Shown one piece after another: positions 1 to 12,900 of a stretch of DNA of 64,000 bases; within the stretch, counting starts at the first letter, position 1, and each line of letters begins with the position of its first letter. This DNA is from Triglochin maritima. Taxonomy: Eukaryota; Streptophyta; Magnoliopsida; Alismatales; Juncaginaceae. Made by a program: the position numbers and the translations under genes. The stretch lies in assembly GCA_963682175.1 (NCBI GenBank), contig OY821782.1, forward strand, positions 30,587,741 through 30,651,740, read 5' to 3'. The notes under the pieces are model-generated. The model had not been told where the DNA came from. It saw nothing but the letters and a program-made list of their open reading frames with translations, and did not search any database.

Positions 1-149
1 TGAATTTGTTTTAGAGGGTAGAAAATATATTTTGACTGTAGCCCAAGGCAACGAGAAGCATGCTAGATGAGTATGTGGTGTCAGTAGTCAAATTGGACTA
101 TGAAAAGACTTTAGGTCATCCTCCTCGAAGCGTAGTAGTAATGTAATTC

Positions 150-900
150 ACGCTGATTGCGAAGAAATGTTATAGGTTGCAATAAGAAATGTGTAGTACT
201 TAATAAATTAAATGCATTCATCGATATGGCAACATCTATTCAGGCACCACGAAGTACTGCTGGAAGTGTACATCCTAGAGATGAACACCCAATTCCAATC
301 CATGAGGAAAGAAAAGTAGAACCAGTAAAGAAGGCAATGGTATTACCTTTGAATTCTATCACTCCGAAATTGGAGATATATTGCTCATTTTGTTTGGCCT
401 CAATAATATTTCTTTGTGTTTCAGGATATTATTCCATCATAAAAATCATCTTCTCCTTAGAAGTTGTATGACGAGAGCCATTTGCCTAGGAATTGTAGAA
501 TGTTGTACACTCTTGTAAAGAGTAAATCTGGAGATTCTACAATACATGGTGTTATGTGGAAAAAAATGGTAGGCAAATCAATTGAGGGCGGCATAGAAAC
601 CATGGTATATGTCTGCATAAGTGATGTCATGCCATTTTTGAATATGGATTGATTGTGTATAACAATTATCGAGGTTTATTTGAAGTAAGTCATGTTTGTC
701 TTTTTCATACTTATTTGTGTTACATTTAAATTCTAATGGTAATAATTTGTTTATATTAGGAATATGTACCAAATGCTAAATGGGGGAAACTATTGTTATG
801 TGTGTCCCAGGCTAATGTACAAACGAGGATCTCCAAATCTGTATTTTGGAGGTGTTAAAAGGGATGTTCAAAGTTCACGAAGGTGTTGCAATAATCAAAG
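150..900 (+). pseudogene. Decayed transposon gene fragment upstream of Ulp1-like exons
   Basis: Short open stretches in several frames, with many stops. The stretch at about 320-410 encodes a piece around VEPVKKAMVLPLNSITPKLE, which resembles the region upstream of the protease domain in CACTA-associated plant Ulp1-like proteins. A second open piece lies at 760-900 and is cut off where the LTR at 919 begins. It has the same orientation as the Ulp1-like exons at 2,574-3,001, so it is probably the same broken gene. The family assignment rests on recognition of a short stretch and is weak. Confidence 0.3.
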
Positions 901-918
901 AAGACTCCCTATTTTTAT

Positions 919-2470
919 TGATTAATAGCATATCATAGAGTGCATTCATGCTATATATCTTTTATTTTACCCTATATTTGTGCTACTCGAGTGTTTATTT
1001 GATGTGTTTCGGGTTTTAGGGAATAAAGAAGAGAAATGAAGAGAAAATGACTGAAATGCAAAAAAGGACCATATTGAAGCAGCTTGGACCTGTTTGTCCT
1101 GATCAAGGATCCATCTTCAATTCACGAAGGACCCAGATGAAACACAGAGGGACCTGAACATAAGAAAAATATTTCTGTCTAAAAATTTCCTTGATACCAT
1201 GATCATTAGGAGTATGAGGGAAATTAAGGCCAAACGGGCTCGAACCAACTGCTTCAGGTGCACCCCACATGTTCAGTAGGTGAACTAAAGTTGATGTCAC
1301 AATTTGAGGCCAATCTGAGCAAAATAATCCACCAATGGCGTATTAAACTACACCATTGGCAGATCTGATTTGGGGATTCGTGCCTAAATTTCTTCCGTGG
1401 GTCGGGTGGTCGGGTCAGTCAACTTCGGAACGTCCAGATCAGATTTACAGCCGTTAGATTGCTCCTAGTTTATCTACACCTCTCTTCGTTCTATGAATAG
1501 CAATATGTTTCTCCTACCTTTAGTATCTCTCTCCACCTTCCTCTATCAGAATAGGTTTAGTTTACCCAATTGGGAAGCAAAGAAATGATGGTGGATGAAA
1601 GTTGTAATCTTACTCTTTGGTTAATCTAATGTTAGATTTGAGTTCCTCTCTTCCTAGCTTCCTTTCTATCCAAGTATTTTTACATTTCGTTGGTTGATAT
1701 AGTAGTTTGCTATTCTTTCCATGTTTAGTGTATTCTTGTTTATGCTTGTTGTGATGAGTAGAGAGTAGATTCACCCTATTTTGGGGTGAAGGTGATGTAG
1801 AGTATGTGTTGTGTGATGATGAGTTCCTCTTATTTGTGTCATTTCTATGTGCTTGACATAGATCTATACCTGTAGCGTGCTTAAACTTGTATTAGATGGG
1901 TTAATGGCCACACTAAGTACTTCCCTCATGCTAGTTCTACAATATATCTTATTGCTTGTAACGGTTTATCTTTGTTATGGAATTGGCTTGAAATGTATGG
2001 ATTCATGTTTGGTGCACATTTACATGAATGATTTAGGTATTAATTGATGCTCTAATGGCCACACTAGGTACTTATTGCATGCTTGATAACCTAAAATCAA
2101 CCTAAACTTTATGTGAAATATGCATGTTCATGGTTTGCCATATGTAGTGTTGTGTGTCCTATACTTGATTCTACACTAGCTTCTACTTGTATGCTGCACA
2201 CACTACACTTGTGCCTAATTGCATTGCACACACACTTACACACACATCTACACACCTCCACTCCAAGAGGGTTTAGTTATCTTGTTGATTCATTCTTAGT
2301 CTAGTTTAGTTAGTTTAGCAAAATTCTCTCCATCTCCTTTTATCTTCCATTCGAATGTGGTAGGAACAACAACACACACAACTCCTCGTGTCTTCCCCGA
2401 CGTCGTGCACTTGTATTTTTGTACTTTTAAAATACCACAAGTACCATATTGGTAGACGTAAGTAGCTCAA
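919..2470 (+). mobile_element. Diverged Athila/Tat-type solo LTR (copy 1)
   Basis: It starts with TGATTAATAGCATATC, matching the starts of the LTRs at 3,002, 5,907 and 57,112. It shares their internal order: a block rich in 'aagaaggacc', a core promoter near 1,490 (ctatgaatag), repeated 'ttaggtacttctcatgc'-like blocks, and a terminal 'gtcgtgcacttg' motif at about 2,405. The 3' end is eroded, so the right boundary is approximate and no target duplication was found. It interrupts the Ulp1-like pseudogene. Confidence 0.6.
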
Positions 2471-2573
2471 TTATATTTTATAATGCCTTTAATTTTATTA
2501 TATTTAATTTGGAAATCTTAAAGAAGATTATCATTGATCTAATTGATGAAGCAGTTTAACATGTGTGATTTTC

Positions 2574-3001
2574 AGTTAACACTTGATGTTAGTTGTGGTA
2601 GAACCCTTTACGTGGACGGCCTACTGGTTTGATCCTTTGGCATCAAGAAACACAGGGAAGATTTAACGCACATTGTTCAAATGTAAGTTATTTATAATAA
2701 TTCCATTCATATTCTAAGTTAATGTGTTCTCATTGAATGTTTGAATATATTTTCGAACCTTTACATATTTTGTTATGGGCCTTGAGGTCTGTAAATACGC
2801 GGGTGGTCGAAGGTTTGGAACAAAAAAGAAGAAACTTCACGTGTCATGAAGGTAAGATGATTCAGTAATGTTTGTTTTAATAATATGCATTATACATTGC
2901 ATTAGTTTTGATGTTTTCCTAATATACAGGACATCTTAATTGTAGTATCGTAAACAAGTTGAAAACTTTGAATGCGGTTACTACATAATGAGGTATATAG
3001 G
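2574..3001 (+). pseudogene. Ulp1-like (C48) protease exons, transposon-derived
   Basis: Three exon pieces carry the marks of a plant transposon Ulp1-like cysteine protease, a SUMO-protease fold often carried by CACTA-type elements. At about 2,579-2,640 there is a His followed by a hydrophobic strand and then YWFDPL, which contains the Asp. At about 2,785-2,850 there is a basic piece with a GGRR core. At about 2,950-3,001 the catalytic Cys motif ECGYYIMRY appears. Exon-intron borders look plausible (gtaagt after 2,690). A stop codon follows the Asp motif, and the LTR at 3,002 truncates the gene directly after the Cys motif. The same three motifs occur in the same order in the better preserved gene at 33,626-34,475. 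It is not functional as it stands. Confidence 0.6.
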
Positions 3002-4419
3002 TGGATTAGTAGCATATCATGCATCATATTCATGTTATATATCCTTAATTTGACCACAATATTGTGCTATTCAAGTGTTTGTTGTTATATTTCAGGTATG
3101 AGGTAATAAATAAGAGAAGAGAAGAGAAAAAGGACTTAGCGTAAGAAGATATGACTTAAATGAAGCAAAGTGGACCTCTTTGTCATGCACAAGCACCCAT
3201 CTGCAAGAGGGAAGGACCTAGATGTAAGTCCGAAGGGACCAAATAGCAAACCGAGAAACTCTACACCATCATGAGGAGTATTTTGGCGATTAGATCTGGG
3301 AGCAGACTCAAACAACCAATCCTGATGCCCCCGCGTGGAGATTGAAGCAATGAGGAAGCCAACTGAAACTGGGTCGACTCCGACCAACCATGACCGCCAA
3401 TTGGGGGCCCTAGGCAGCCAATTTGCGATCCAATATGATCAGGATCTGACCCCGCTTCTCATGGTTGTGTATTATGTTGTTTGTATCCTGTAGAAGTTTG
3501 ATGAGTCCCACACCGGGGGATTATCCCCAGTTGCCTTTTGTAGGTCTATAAATAGAACTCTTCTTTCTCCTTTGTAATCTACTTATTTCTTGGTGGTAAT
3601 TCTCTCTACTTGGAGTAAATTCTTGGAGCAAAAATCAAGTGGAGAAAAATGCTACTTGTAATGTGAGTCATGTAAATAAAATATTTTCTTAGTTTTGTTC
3701 TAGTGTTGTCTCTTTTAATGTTTGCATGTTTAGCTTAGTTTTGTTTTCTTAATCTTTGTATAATTAGTAGAATGTCTTTTTTCCTTAATACAATTGTTAG
3801 CTTAATGTGTAGTGAGTAGTTTCATCCCCCTTTGGGGGGTTGGAGATGATGTTTACACATGTAATGAAGAATGGAAATGAATGCTATCTTATGCAATATG
3901 TGATGAATGTGAATGTATGCTTGTTTGTTTAAAAGAGAATACTTTTTTGATGGGTTTTTCCATAACCATTAGGTACTTCTCATGCTTCTTTAGATTTTTA
4001 ATAACCTTGTTTATGCTCATGTTAATCAATTAGGTTAGTGATTGGAATAATAGGTTTTGCCACAACCATTAGGTACTTCTTATGCATGAAAACACAACCT
4101 ACACTTGTGCCTTATTGAATGCATTCTTCACCACCTTATCACATGTGTACACACACTCCACCCTAATGGGGTTTCCTTACTGAATTTCATCTTGCTTTGA
4201 TAGTTACTTAGTTTAGTTTCAATTCCTCTCGCTTTCATCTTCCTTGTTTGTTGCTTGCTAGTTTAGTGTAGCTTAGTTTAGTTTAATCAACTTCTTCTCC
4301 CCTTTATTTTCCACTTGATTTCTAAAAAACCAGAGTTGACACATCCTTGTGTACTCGACCCGTACTTGCCACCGCTTCATCGTGGTCGTGCAGTTGCGGT
4401 ATTATAACTAAATCAATCA
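3002..4419 (+). mobile_element. Athila/Tat-type LTR (copy 2), followed by a PBS
   Basis: The LTR starts TGGATTAGTAGC (family consensus TGATTAGTAGC) and ends at AATCAATCA. It is 1,418 bp, against 1,415 bp for the cleanly bounded copy at 57,112. The core promoter tataaatag lies at about 3,548, downstream of 'gagtcccacaccggggga'. The terminal block 'cttgccaccgcttcatcg' is shared with copies 3 and 4. It is followed directly by a primer-binding site, so this is a 5' LTR rather than a solo LTR. Confidence 0.7.
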
Positions 4420-4421
4420 AG

Positions 4422-4442
4422 TTTTGGAACTGTTGCCAGGGA
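4422..4442 (+). other. Degenerate primer-binding site (tRNA-Asp type)
   Basis: The sequence TTTTGGAACTGTTGCCAGGG lies 2 bp after the LTR end. Athila-group elements use a PBS like TGGCGCCGTTGCCGGGG, complementary to the 3' end of tRNA-Asp. The differences fall at the CpG positions of that consensus, as expected from methylation-driven decay. Confidence 0.6.
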
Positions 4443-5906
4443 GGTGCTCTGTTCAAACTCTGGTTTGGACGATTTCGAGTGGATTTAATCTTTTTGTTTT
4501 ATTTCGGGACATTGAAAGTTCACTGGGGAAGCAGCAGGAAAAATTTGGGAGCATTTGAAGCTATCACGACTGCCAAGTAGCGGTCCAAGACCACTGATTA
4601 ACGGCCTGGTGAGCTCTATTTGCTCCTTGTTTTCTTCTGGTTGTTGGAAATGGTACTATAGTTGTCTGGGAGCCCAATTTTGCATGTCTAAACCTATAGA
4701 TTGCTTCCAAATTAATCAATAAACCCATCAATCCCCATTTTATACAACTTAGACCTTAAAAGTCAAAGCAAAAGATTAGTGGATTGTCATCTTGGTCATG
4801 CATCATTTCTAGACCTTGTACGCATTCATCTTTTTTTGCTTTATTTTTTCTATTGTTGACTGTTGGCGTGAGGTATGTGCACCCATTCTCTCATTCATAC
4901 ATGACTAGAGCATGCATTAGTTAGTAAGGTGCATAAAGATAAGAGTGAGGTGAGTGCTTGTTTGGTAAGTTACTTGCTAGCCTATGGATTCAAAATATCT
5001 TTAAGGGGCACAACCTATATTCTTCAAGATAAGGTGGGAGTTCATGACCCCTCCCTTAGTCCCACAAACCACACTCAAGTGAAGCCCTAAATCTGAATTC
5101 AAGTAGACATTGGCCACTAGGAATCGAGCGCATTAGGAGAGTGATCTGGTCGCGACCGTCATAGCCTGATCGGCATCACCCACTTTGTCGATAGCATGAG
5201 AGATGAGATCTTCCGATATTGGCTCACTTGCTGGGCTTTATGGTCTTCGTCGTAGGGAGGTGAGGTGTGTTTACAGTACCTACACAGTTTGCAGTACAAA
5301 GATAGTTTACAACACTACCTTACAACTACAATTTTTTTGCAGTGTGTGTTTGTTTAAGTTGGATGTATATATTAAGACATTTGAGATTATGTGTAATAGG
5401 TTAACTAATATATATAGACATTTTTCAGTACCAACATAGTTTACAGTACAAAGATAGTTTACAGCACTACCTTACAACTTTAATTTTTTTGCAAGTGTAT
5501 GTTTGTTTAAGTTGGATGTATATATTAAGACTTTGAGATTATGTGTAATAGGTTAACTGATATATATAGACATTTTTGGTATATATAAATTTAAAGGATT
5601 CTATTGTAAACTGAGTACATATATGACATTTTTGGAGTATACATTGGCTATACCCAATTGGATTTATATGCGATCATAATTTTGTGTGGTATATGCTTGT
5701 TCAATTGCTGGGAATTTTATGTGGTGTTTACATGTTTCAATCGTAGAGATTTTTATGTGGTGTATTTCTTTTTCGATCGTTGAGAACTTTATGACAAATT
5801 CAAAATAAAATAAGAATTTAACCAAAAAAATAATTAAGGACATAACACATCGCTTATTTCGTTGAAACCGACATGGAATTTTACAAAAAAAATCAAAAAA
5901 GTAAAC
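4443..5906 (+). repeat. Eroded internal region of Athila/Tat-type element, with tandem duplication
   Basis: No gag or pol motif is recognisable. From about 5,284 to 5,585 a unit of roughly 150 bp occurs twice; both copies hold 'cagtacaaagatagtttaca' and 'gttggatgtatatattaaga'. An A-rich purine stretch at 5,885-5,906 precedes the next LTR and could be a decayed polypurine tract. Either this is a short non-autonomous internal region between LTR copies 2 and 3, or it is what remains after large deletions. Confidence 0.4.
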
Positions 5907-7518
5907 TGATTAGTAGCATATCATACATTCCATTCATGTTACATATTCTTTATTTTATCTCAATTTTGTGCTACTCGAGGTTGTGTTTGTGGTATTTCAC
6001 GTATTAGGTAATAAAGAAGAGAAAATGACTGAAATGTAAGAAGAAATGGCTCAAATGAAGAAAAATGGATCTGTTTGTCATCCACAAGGACCCGTCTGCA
6101 AATCAAGAAGGATCCCGATGAAATCTAGAGGGACCTGAATGCATGGAAAATATTTCAGGAGTAAAAATCCCTCAATAGCATGGTCATGAAGAGTATTTGG
6201 GCAATTAAGACCAAACGGGCTCAAACCAGCACACCAGCAGTGGACACCACATGCTAAATACATCACTTAAGTTACTAAGCAAGTTTGGGGTGGATTTTGA
6301 TCCGCCATTGGAGGATCAAGTTGGTCCAATCCTCTCAAACTTCAAACGTGGCTTAGACTTGATCAGTTGGGTGCACCAGACTATCGAGAAAGTTATAACA
6401 ACCGTCGGATTGCTTCCAGATCCATCCAAACTCTTATTTTTTCCAATAAATACCATTGTAATTCCTCCTCTCCCCTTCTTCATTCCTCTATTAGTTTAAG
6501 TTTATTTTTGCTACTCATTAGTGTAAAGGAGGAGAAGAGGAGCAACCTTGTAATCTTTCATTTCAATCTAGTTTAATTCTTGTTCTTTACATTGATGTCT
6601 TTCCTTTGATACAATTTTCTTTATGTTTGTTCTTTGTTTAATCTCATTTTCTAATTTCCATTATGGGTTTATGTTGTTTTTATGTTTTCTTGAGTTTAGA
6701 GTTGAGTAGAGAGTAGTCCATCCCCATTGGGGAGGGTGGAGAAGAAGGTGATGTGATTATGTGATATATTAAGTGTGTGTTAATCCTAAGCTTTGAACCT
6801 CACATGAGTTCCATAACCATCTAATGGGATTTTCACTCTTATCTTTGATGTGCTAATGCTCTTGAGTGATGCTTATCACATGCTTAGATTAGTTTAACTA
6901 TTTTATGGGGAATGATGAGGTGATGATAAGGATGGAGTGGATAAGGAGGAAACATGACATGTGCATATATGTGCTCATGTTGGCCTCATCATAATTAATG
7001 TCTTGTATGTTTTAATGATTGTGTTAAATCTTATTTCATGTGGAGACATAGTGGGGTTTGGTCATTATGCATGTGCTCATATTAGCCTCATTTCAATTAT
7101 TGTCTTGTATATTTTAATGATAATATTTTATCTTATTTCATGTGGAGACAAAGTTGGATTTGATTTTTATAAATTTCACGTATTACATGTTGTGATGAGC
7201 ACCAATGAACACACACATGTACGCATATTTTTATTTCCGCATTATTTCTGTACTCACCAAGGGGTTTATTTTATCGTTTGTTTTCTGATTCATACACATT
7301 GTAGTGTAATTCTGACCTCATTTCTCTCTCTTCTTTCCCACTCGAGTATGGTGGCACTACTGGAAAATGGAGTTTCCACGTTGGTTTTTTTCACCATATC
7401 ATGTCATTTTTATTGGTCCAATATACCGACGTGATAACTGGGAGACATAATAGGGAAGAAGATACTTATCACCACTTCATCGCGACCGTGCACTTGCGGT
7501 ATTATAACTGATCAATCA
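5907..7518 (+). mobile_element. Athila/Tat-type LTR (copy 3)
   Basis: It starts TGATTAGTAGCATATC and ends GATCAATCA, with the terminal block 'cacttcatcgcgaccgtg'. It is longer than its relatives because of about 86 bp of CACTA-like sequence at 7,355-7,440. Its flanks (taaac before, cacaa after) do not form a target duplication, and it differs clearly from copy 2, so pairing it with copy 2 as one element is uncertain. Confidence 0.6.
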
Positions 7519-7965
7519 CACAACACGTCAGTGGTCGTTTGGCAACTAATGGACATGTTATATTCTATTATTTGATTTTTTTGAAAGTCTTTTTTTGATA
7601 ATAGGACAAACGACGTCATCCTTGTGTTTAACCGGCATGGTGTGTTTACAGACCACATCGGTCATTTGCCAACAAACCGGCATGGTATGGCCTATTATTG
7701 GATTTTTTTCAGAATTTCTTATTTTAATAATAGGACATACCACGTCGACCTCTTGGGTGTGGCAGCCGTGGTATTGCGTTATTACCATGTCAGTGTTATT
7801 GTGAAACATTGACACGGTATACCTACTTATCACGTGGGATTATTTGCCGATGTGATATCCCCTCCGTTACCACGTCCCCCCGGACACATGTCGGTCAGCA
7901 AGGTTCGGTCAACCCGATGTGATATGTCAAAAAATCCAACGTAATAATCATGTATTGCAGGAGTG
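7355..7965. mobile_element. CACTA-like remnant
   Basis: The left end CACTACTGGAAAAT and the right end ATTGCAGGAGTG (reverse complement CACTCCTGCAAT) are typical CACTA-type termini. Subterminal repeats around 'accggcatggt' and 'ccgatgtgata' are also typical. The 78 bp at 7,441-7,518 belong to the end of LTR copy 3, so the remnant is either two pieces or a rearranged one. No clean 3-bp target duplication is visible. The unit could be two separate remnants. Confidence 0.4.
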
Positions 7966-8489
7966 TTGATTTATAAATATAAGGTAGGACATTAATTTTG
8001 TTGTTTTAGTGGACTAATTTACATCTTCTTGTTGTTATGTGATTATGTTATTGTTGTTTTTTTTGTGTGTGAATTATTGATGTTTTGAAGGTGGCTTATA
8101 TGTGAATGTTGTGAATTGTTGATGTTTTGAATATGTGGTTTACTTGAATGTAAGGTGTAGCTTATATGTGTGTGTGCAACTTTTGGTCCACAGTTCATGT
8201 TGGTTTTACTAGAAACATACATTGAATGTTAGACATTCCTCGTCAATTGTTGTTAAAATAAACGTGAAAGGTGAGCTTTTAGATAGTTAGTGTTAATCAT
8301 CACTACATATTATTGTTAGAGACATTTTTTTATTTGATATATATGTTCCAATTGATTTGTTCATATGAAATCAAATACATTTTAAAGTAATTTAAGTTAA
8401 CTAGATCAAGACTTGTTTATGTTAGTCGTAATCATTAGTGTAAATATATAATAAATTAGTGTTATATATTCAAGTAATTAGTGTCACAC
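7966..8489. other. AT-rich intergenic DNA, no gene recognised
   Basis: No open frame of interest and no recognised element. A short direct repeat around 'gaattgttgatgttttga' occurs at about 8,075 and 8,115. Confidence 0.4.
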
Positions 8490-8492
8490 TTA

Positions 8493-8892
8493 GGTCATGC
8501 TTGGTTTGCTGTAATTAAGGGTGTAATGTAATCAGATCACATGCTGGATTACATTCTATTACTTGATTGAGGAAATTCATGTTGTAATAATCCAATTACA
8601 CATCTTTCAGTGTAATTGGATCAACACATTTCGTATAATTCAAACATTATCACATCTTTAACTCAACTTCGATATTACCAGAAGCATGATGGAGCTCCAA
8701 CAACATCTTTCGACATTTATCGGATCTATTAAATTACAAATTGATTTTTTGAATTACATTGCAATTCATGTGTGAAATTATAATGTTACCAAACAATGTA
8801 ATTTGATACATGAAATTCAATTTCTTGAAATATAATCTAATTATATGAAATTTAATTCCATGGAATCCAATTACGACGAACCAAACATTGCC
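8493..8892. mobile_element. PIF/Harbinger-type MITE, 400 bp
   Basis: Terminal inverted repeats GGTCATGCTTGGTTTG (left) and GGCAATGTTTGGTTCG (right, reverse complement) are flanked on both sides by TTA (8,490-8,492 and 8,893-8,895). TTA is the usual 3-bp target duplication of PIF/Harbinger and Tourist-like elements. The interior is AT-rich, has many 'aattaca' blocks able to pair with each other, and has no coding capacity. It lies 325 bp beyond the stop codon of the IQD gene. Confidence 0.8.
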
Positions 8893-9220
8893 TTATTTAC
8901 TTATGAAATCAAGTTTATCTCCAATGCGTCAATTTTAGATGGAGACCCAAAAGGTAGAAATGTGAAATAATATTTCTTCCTACAACTAACAATAATGTAC
9001 ATCAGCTTTTCCAATCCAACATAATAGACCTAAAATAGTTGCCCCGTAGGATTGAAGCCACATTCTAATAGTAAGAAAGTAATATATTCGGGGTTCTTAT
9101 TCATGTTTCCTTACAAAGTCCACACCATGTCCGAGTATGCACTTATTCGAGTCTCCATAAAGTACAACACCATGGCCATTCTTTAATTACCTTACAATAT
9201 TGAAGCTTTTTTAAAATCTT

Positions 9221-9882
9221 TCACACGTAATTGCTCCATCTTCTGGCCGCAAAAGGCGGTGTCCAGTCATCACCACCGCTCGAGTCAGGGCTATAACCGG
9301 TGGGCCGTCTAGTCTTCATTCGTAAGTCTAATGTTTTTTTAGGCAACGGGCTCCTATGGAATCCAATGTTTAAGGTGGATGGTGCCCCTCCAGAGCTAGA
9401 GGAATCACCAACTCCTCCGCCACCGCCACCACCACCACCACTGTTGTTTGTCTTCCTAGGCTTAATAGAGTAGTTCCACTGGGGCCCACCCTTTGACCTA
9501 TCTGATTGGTGGGTCTCAAGAATTCGTGTTGTAGCTTTTGCTCTTGCGGATTTTGTAGCCACCATGTAGCTTGGAATCTTGTTAGACTCTACCTCACCTA
9601 GCAAGAAAGCAATTTCAGTACATTTATAATGTCATGTATGTTTTTTTTGTTTCAAAATTTGAAACGACCAACTCAAAATCAATTTACAATAACGATATAT
9701 GTACCGCGTGGACGTCTTGAGACCTTGGTAGTGGAACTATCGATGATTGTGTCCATCTCGACAGTTTTAATGGACATCTCCTCGGCAGATTGTGTCTTAA
9801 TGTCGTAGGAAGGTTGCTCCTCTCTATTTTGAGATCGCAATTGTTGCATTGCCATCCATCTCTCCAACCAATTCCAACCTAA

Positions 9883-9944
<62 letters not shown>

Positions 9945-12900
9945 AATGATAATTATACGACGATGATGATAATTTTTTTACGTGAAACAATTGTTACCTT
10001 GATTGTTTGCAATTAAATAAAACCATAATCAAATCAAAGTAAAAAATTGAAAATTGACTCACTTGACATGCATAAACGTATGCAAGCGCCCTCTCCCGTT
10101 TAATGACTGCTTCATGATTCCTTTCCGCATTGGCTTTGATAGTTTCGATATCGAAGTTGTTTCGTTCCATGCTATCTAAGTTCTTCCAGTACACATCCCT
10201 GGAATCGTCGATGTGATTGTACTCGTTTTGATCACCATGTAATATCCTGTCCTCATAAGCTTCTTTCCGACGATCATGTTGAGGACAAAGGGCCCTAACA
10301 GGACCATTTCTCATTCGTTGCTGCACGAGCTGTTGGCGGCGGGCTCGGACCTGGGCCTGGACCCGAACCAGACTTCGCATGCAACGCATTGTCATGTTGG
10401 CTTGTTTTCTCACATTGTAGCCTCTCACTAGTGCTTGTAACCTCACTATCGCTTTTAGGGCCTTCCTTGCCCTACGGGCCTGCATGGTCCACCACAAAGG
10501 ATCGACTAACGTGTGCCGTAGGACTAAGGACATTGGAATAATTTACAAACACTATATACACATAAAAGATAAATTCAAATAAAAAATTGGGTCGTTATAC
10601 TAGTACGGAATCTAATTCACTAACTCAAACCACTCACTTATTAAATTATAAAAGACAAGATTTAAAAGTAATGAATTTCTCTTAACCCAATTGGTACCAA
10701 TACAGTTCGTAAACTGTTAGACTTGTGTAGTCTAGACGAATGATCAAGTTAACCCCCTGGGATATGCTATTATGGCTTTTCCCCAAATTTACTAGTACGA
10801 AATCTAATTCACTATCTCAAACCACTCACTAAATAAATTATAAAACACAAGATGTAAAAGTAATGAATTTCTCTTAACCTAATTAGTACTAGTATAGTTA
10901 CACTCCTAGAGTTGTGTAGGATCAAGTTAACCCCCTAAGAATCTGAGATCAAGTTACCCAACTATAGTTGAGGAGAGCAAACTGTACTTTACCCAAATTA
11001 AAACCATGTAAAATATCAATTCAAAGAAATATCTAGATTGTTGTACTAGTACAAAATCTAATTCACTAAGTCAAACCACTCACATATTAAATTATAAAAG
11101 ACAAGATGTAAAAGTAATGAATTTCTCATAGCCCATTAGTATAGTTACAAGATGTAAAACCATTTAGAAATATTATAGTTTGTACACTCCTAGAGTTGTG
11201 TAGTCGAGACGAGTGATCAAGTTAACCCCTTAGGATTTGCTATTATGAGTTTTCTACAAGTTTTGTTGCTTCTAACCTCTTTGATAAACACAATATCATA
11301 TGTTTTGTATTAATTCCTATTTTAAAAGTAAGTACCTTGTACACATGGATATGTGTCACATGTACAACGTAGTGCCAACAAAATTTGAGGAAAACACATA
11401 TCACATATCTCCCCTCCAAGTTAACGAGAAGGGATAACATCTTAAGATTTCATTAGAATATAGTTGTAAGTTTTTCAAAAAACAGAGTTTTTGTACTATA
11501 AGGTAGGTTTCAACATTATATAACTTTTTGAACTATGAATATGTAAAACTCCCAAGTTTAGTCCCACATTGCTTAACATGAGAATGTTGGGGTGAGATAT
11601 AAAGACATGAGTCCACTACCATAACACTTACCAACTTAAGTTTTGTGGCAATAGGTGGGTGTTATAGGTCAGTGAGCACATGAGTGACGGACCGGGACCC
11701 GTGCTCGATGCGGGTTCGTGAACGGGACGTTACAGAATCTCATCATAAATATTGGATTATTCATATCCATAAGTCACATATGAAAGAAAATTGATAGAAC
11801 AAGAAGGATATATGAAACGAAAAACGATTTAATAATTTTGCCCTTAATAATTTTGGTCGAAAAATGAATTGGTTGTTAAATAACCAACACAGAAATTTCA
11901 ACTTTTAAATGCTTTTAATATGATCACATCCACGAAAAAAACACCTGTATAACTAAAGTTAAAGTTGCAAAGTTTGTCATGTGATGGGTTCAAAGGTTGG
12001 ATGGTGACATTATAATGTCCAAAGCCATCTTCTCTTTAATAGTTAGGGTATACCTACAACACAACGTCCGGAAATCTGTATATAGGTTGAGGTTAACTTC
12101 TACCGTAGCCTTATAGATATAGATCTGGTATTGTTTCTGCTGGATAACTGCAAGGTGTGATGTACTCATGTGATTAAGGATAGGAATTTTTCATTTGATA
12201 TTTCACTTCTCTTATATAGCAAATATTCCTTATATTTTTATTATAATATAATCCTAATATTGTTCCCTTTGCAATAGCTTAAAATGTGTTAGTTACGAGA
12301 TGTGCAACTTGAAACTACTGCTAGTGATAGGGAAACCCGAAGAAAGCTTTTAAAAAAACGTTTTGTTTATAATTAATATTTTTTTGATATAATTAATGTT
12401 TTTCCCATTTGTCTCACATATCCTCATTAACTTTGCAATTGTGAAATTTGTTGTAATAAGTATTCGCGCAATTTTAGAAAACAAACTAAAACAACCCATC
12501 TTCACACGTTACACTAAACTCTACTAAACCATTTCTTTGCTTAGCTTTCTGATCTAATCCGAAGTAGGTCATTTCTCAATGTTAAAGATTGGTACAATAA
12601 CTATGTACTTCGTTATAGTATCTTAGAATGCCTAAACTTAAGACCCATTGAAATAAACAATCGCCTTAGTTAATCATGTATGTCATTATTTTGGCACAGT
12701 GAAAAGGGAAAGCAACAAACTGTAAAGCCATGCATATGGTACCAAACTATCTTCTCTTCTTAGCTAGCTCACGTGAATATTTTTCTCAAATGGCAAGACT
12801 AAAACAAATATTAATAGAAACGACATATTTTTTTAAAAGTGCTAGCAAGTTTTACGAGATGACGGGTGATGTTATTTGGTGCCGCAATTAAAGGTCATCC

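Noticed and set aside
2999..7518. LTR copies 2 and 3 as the two LTRs of one intact element
   Set aside because: The outer 5-bp flanks (atagg, cacaa) do not match and the LTRs are clearly diverged from each other. The pairing remains possible but unproven.
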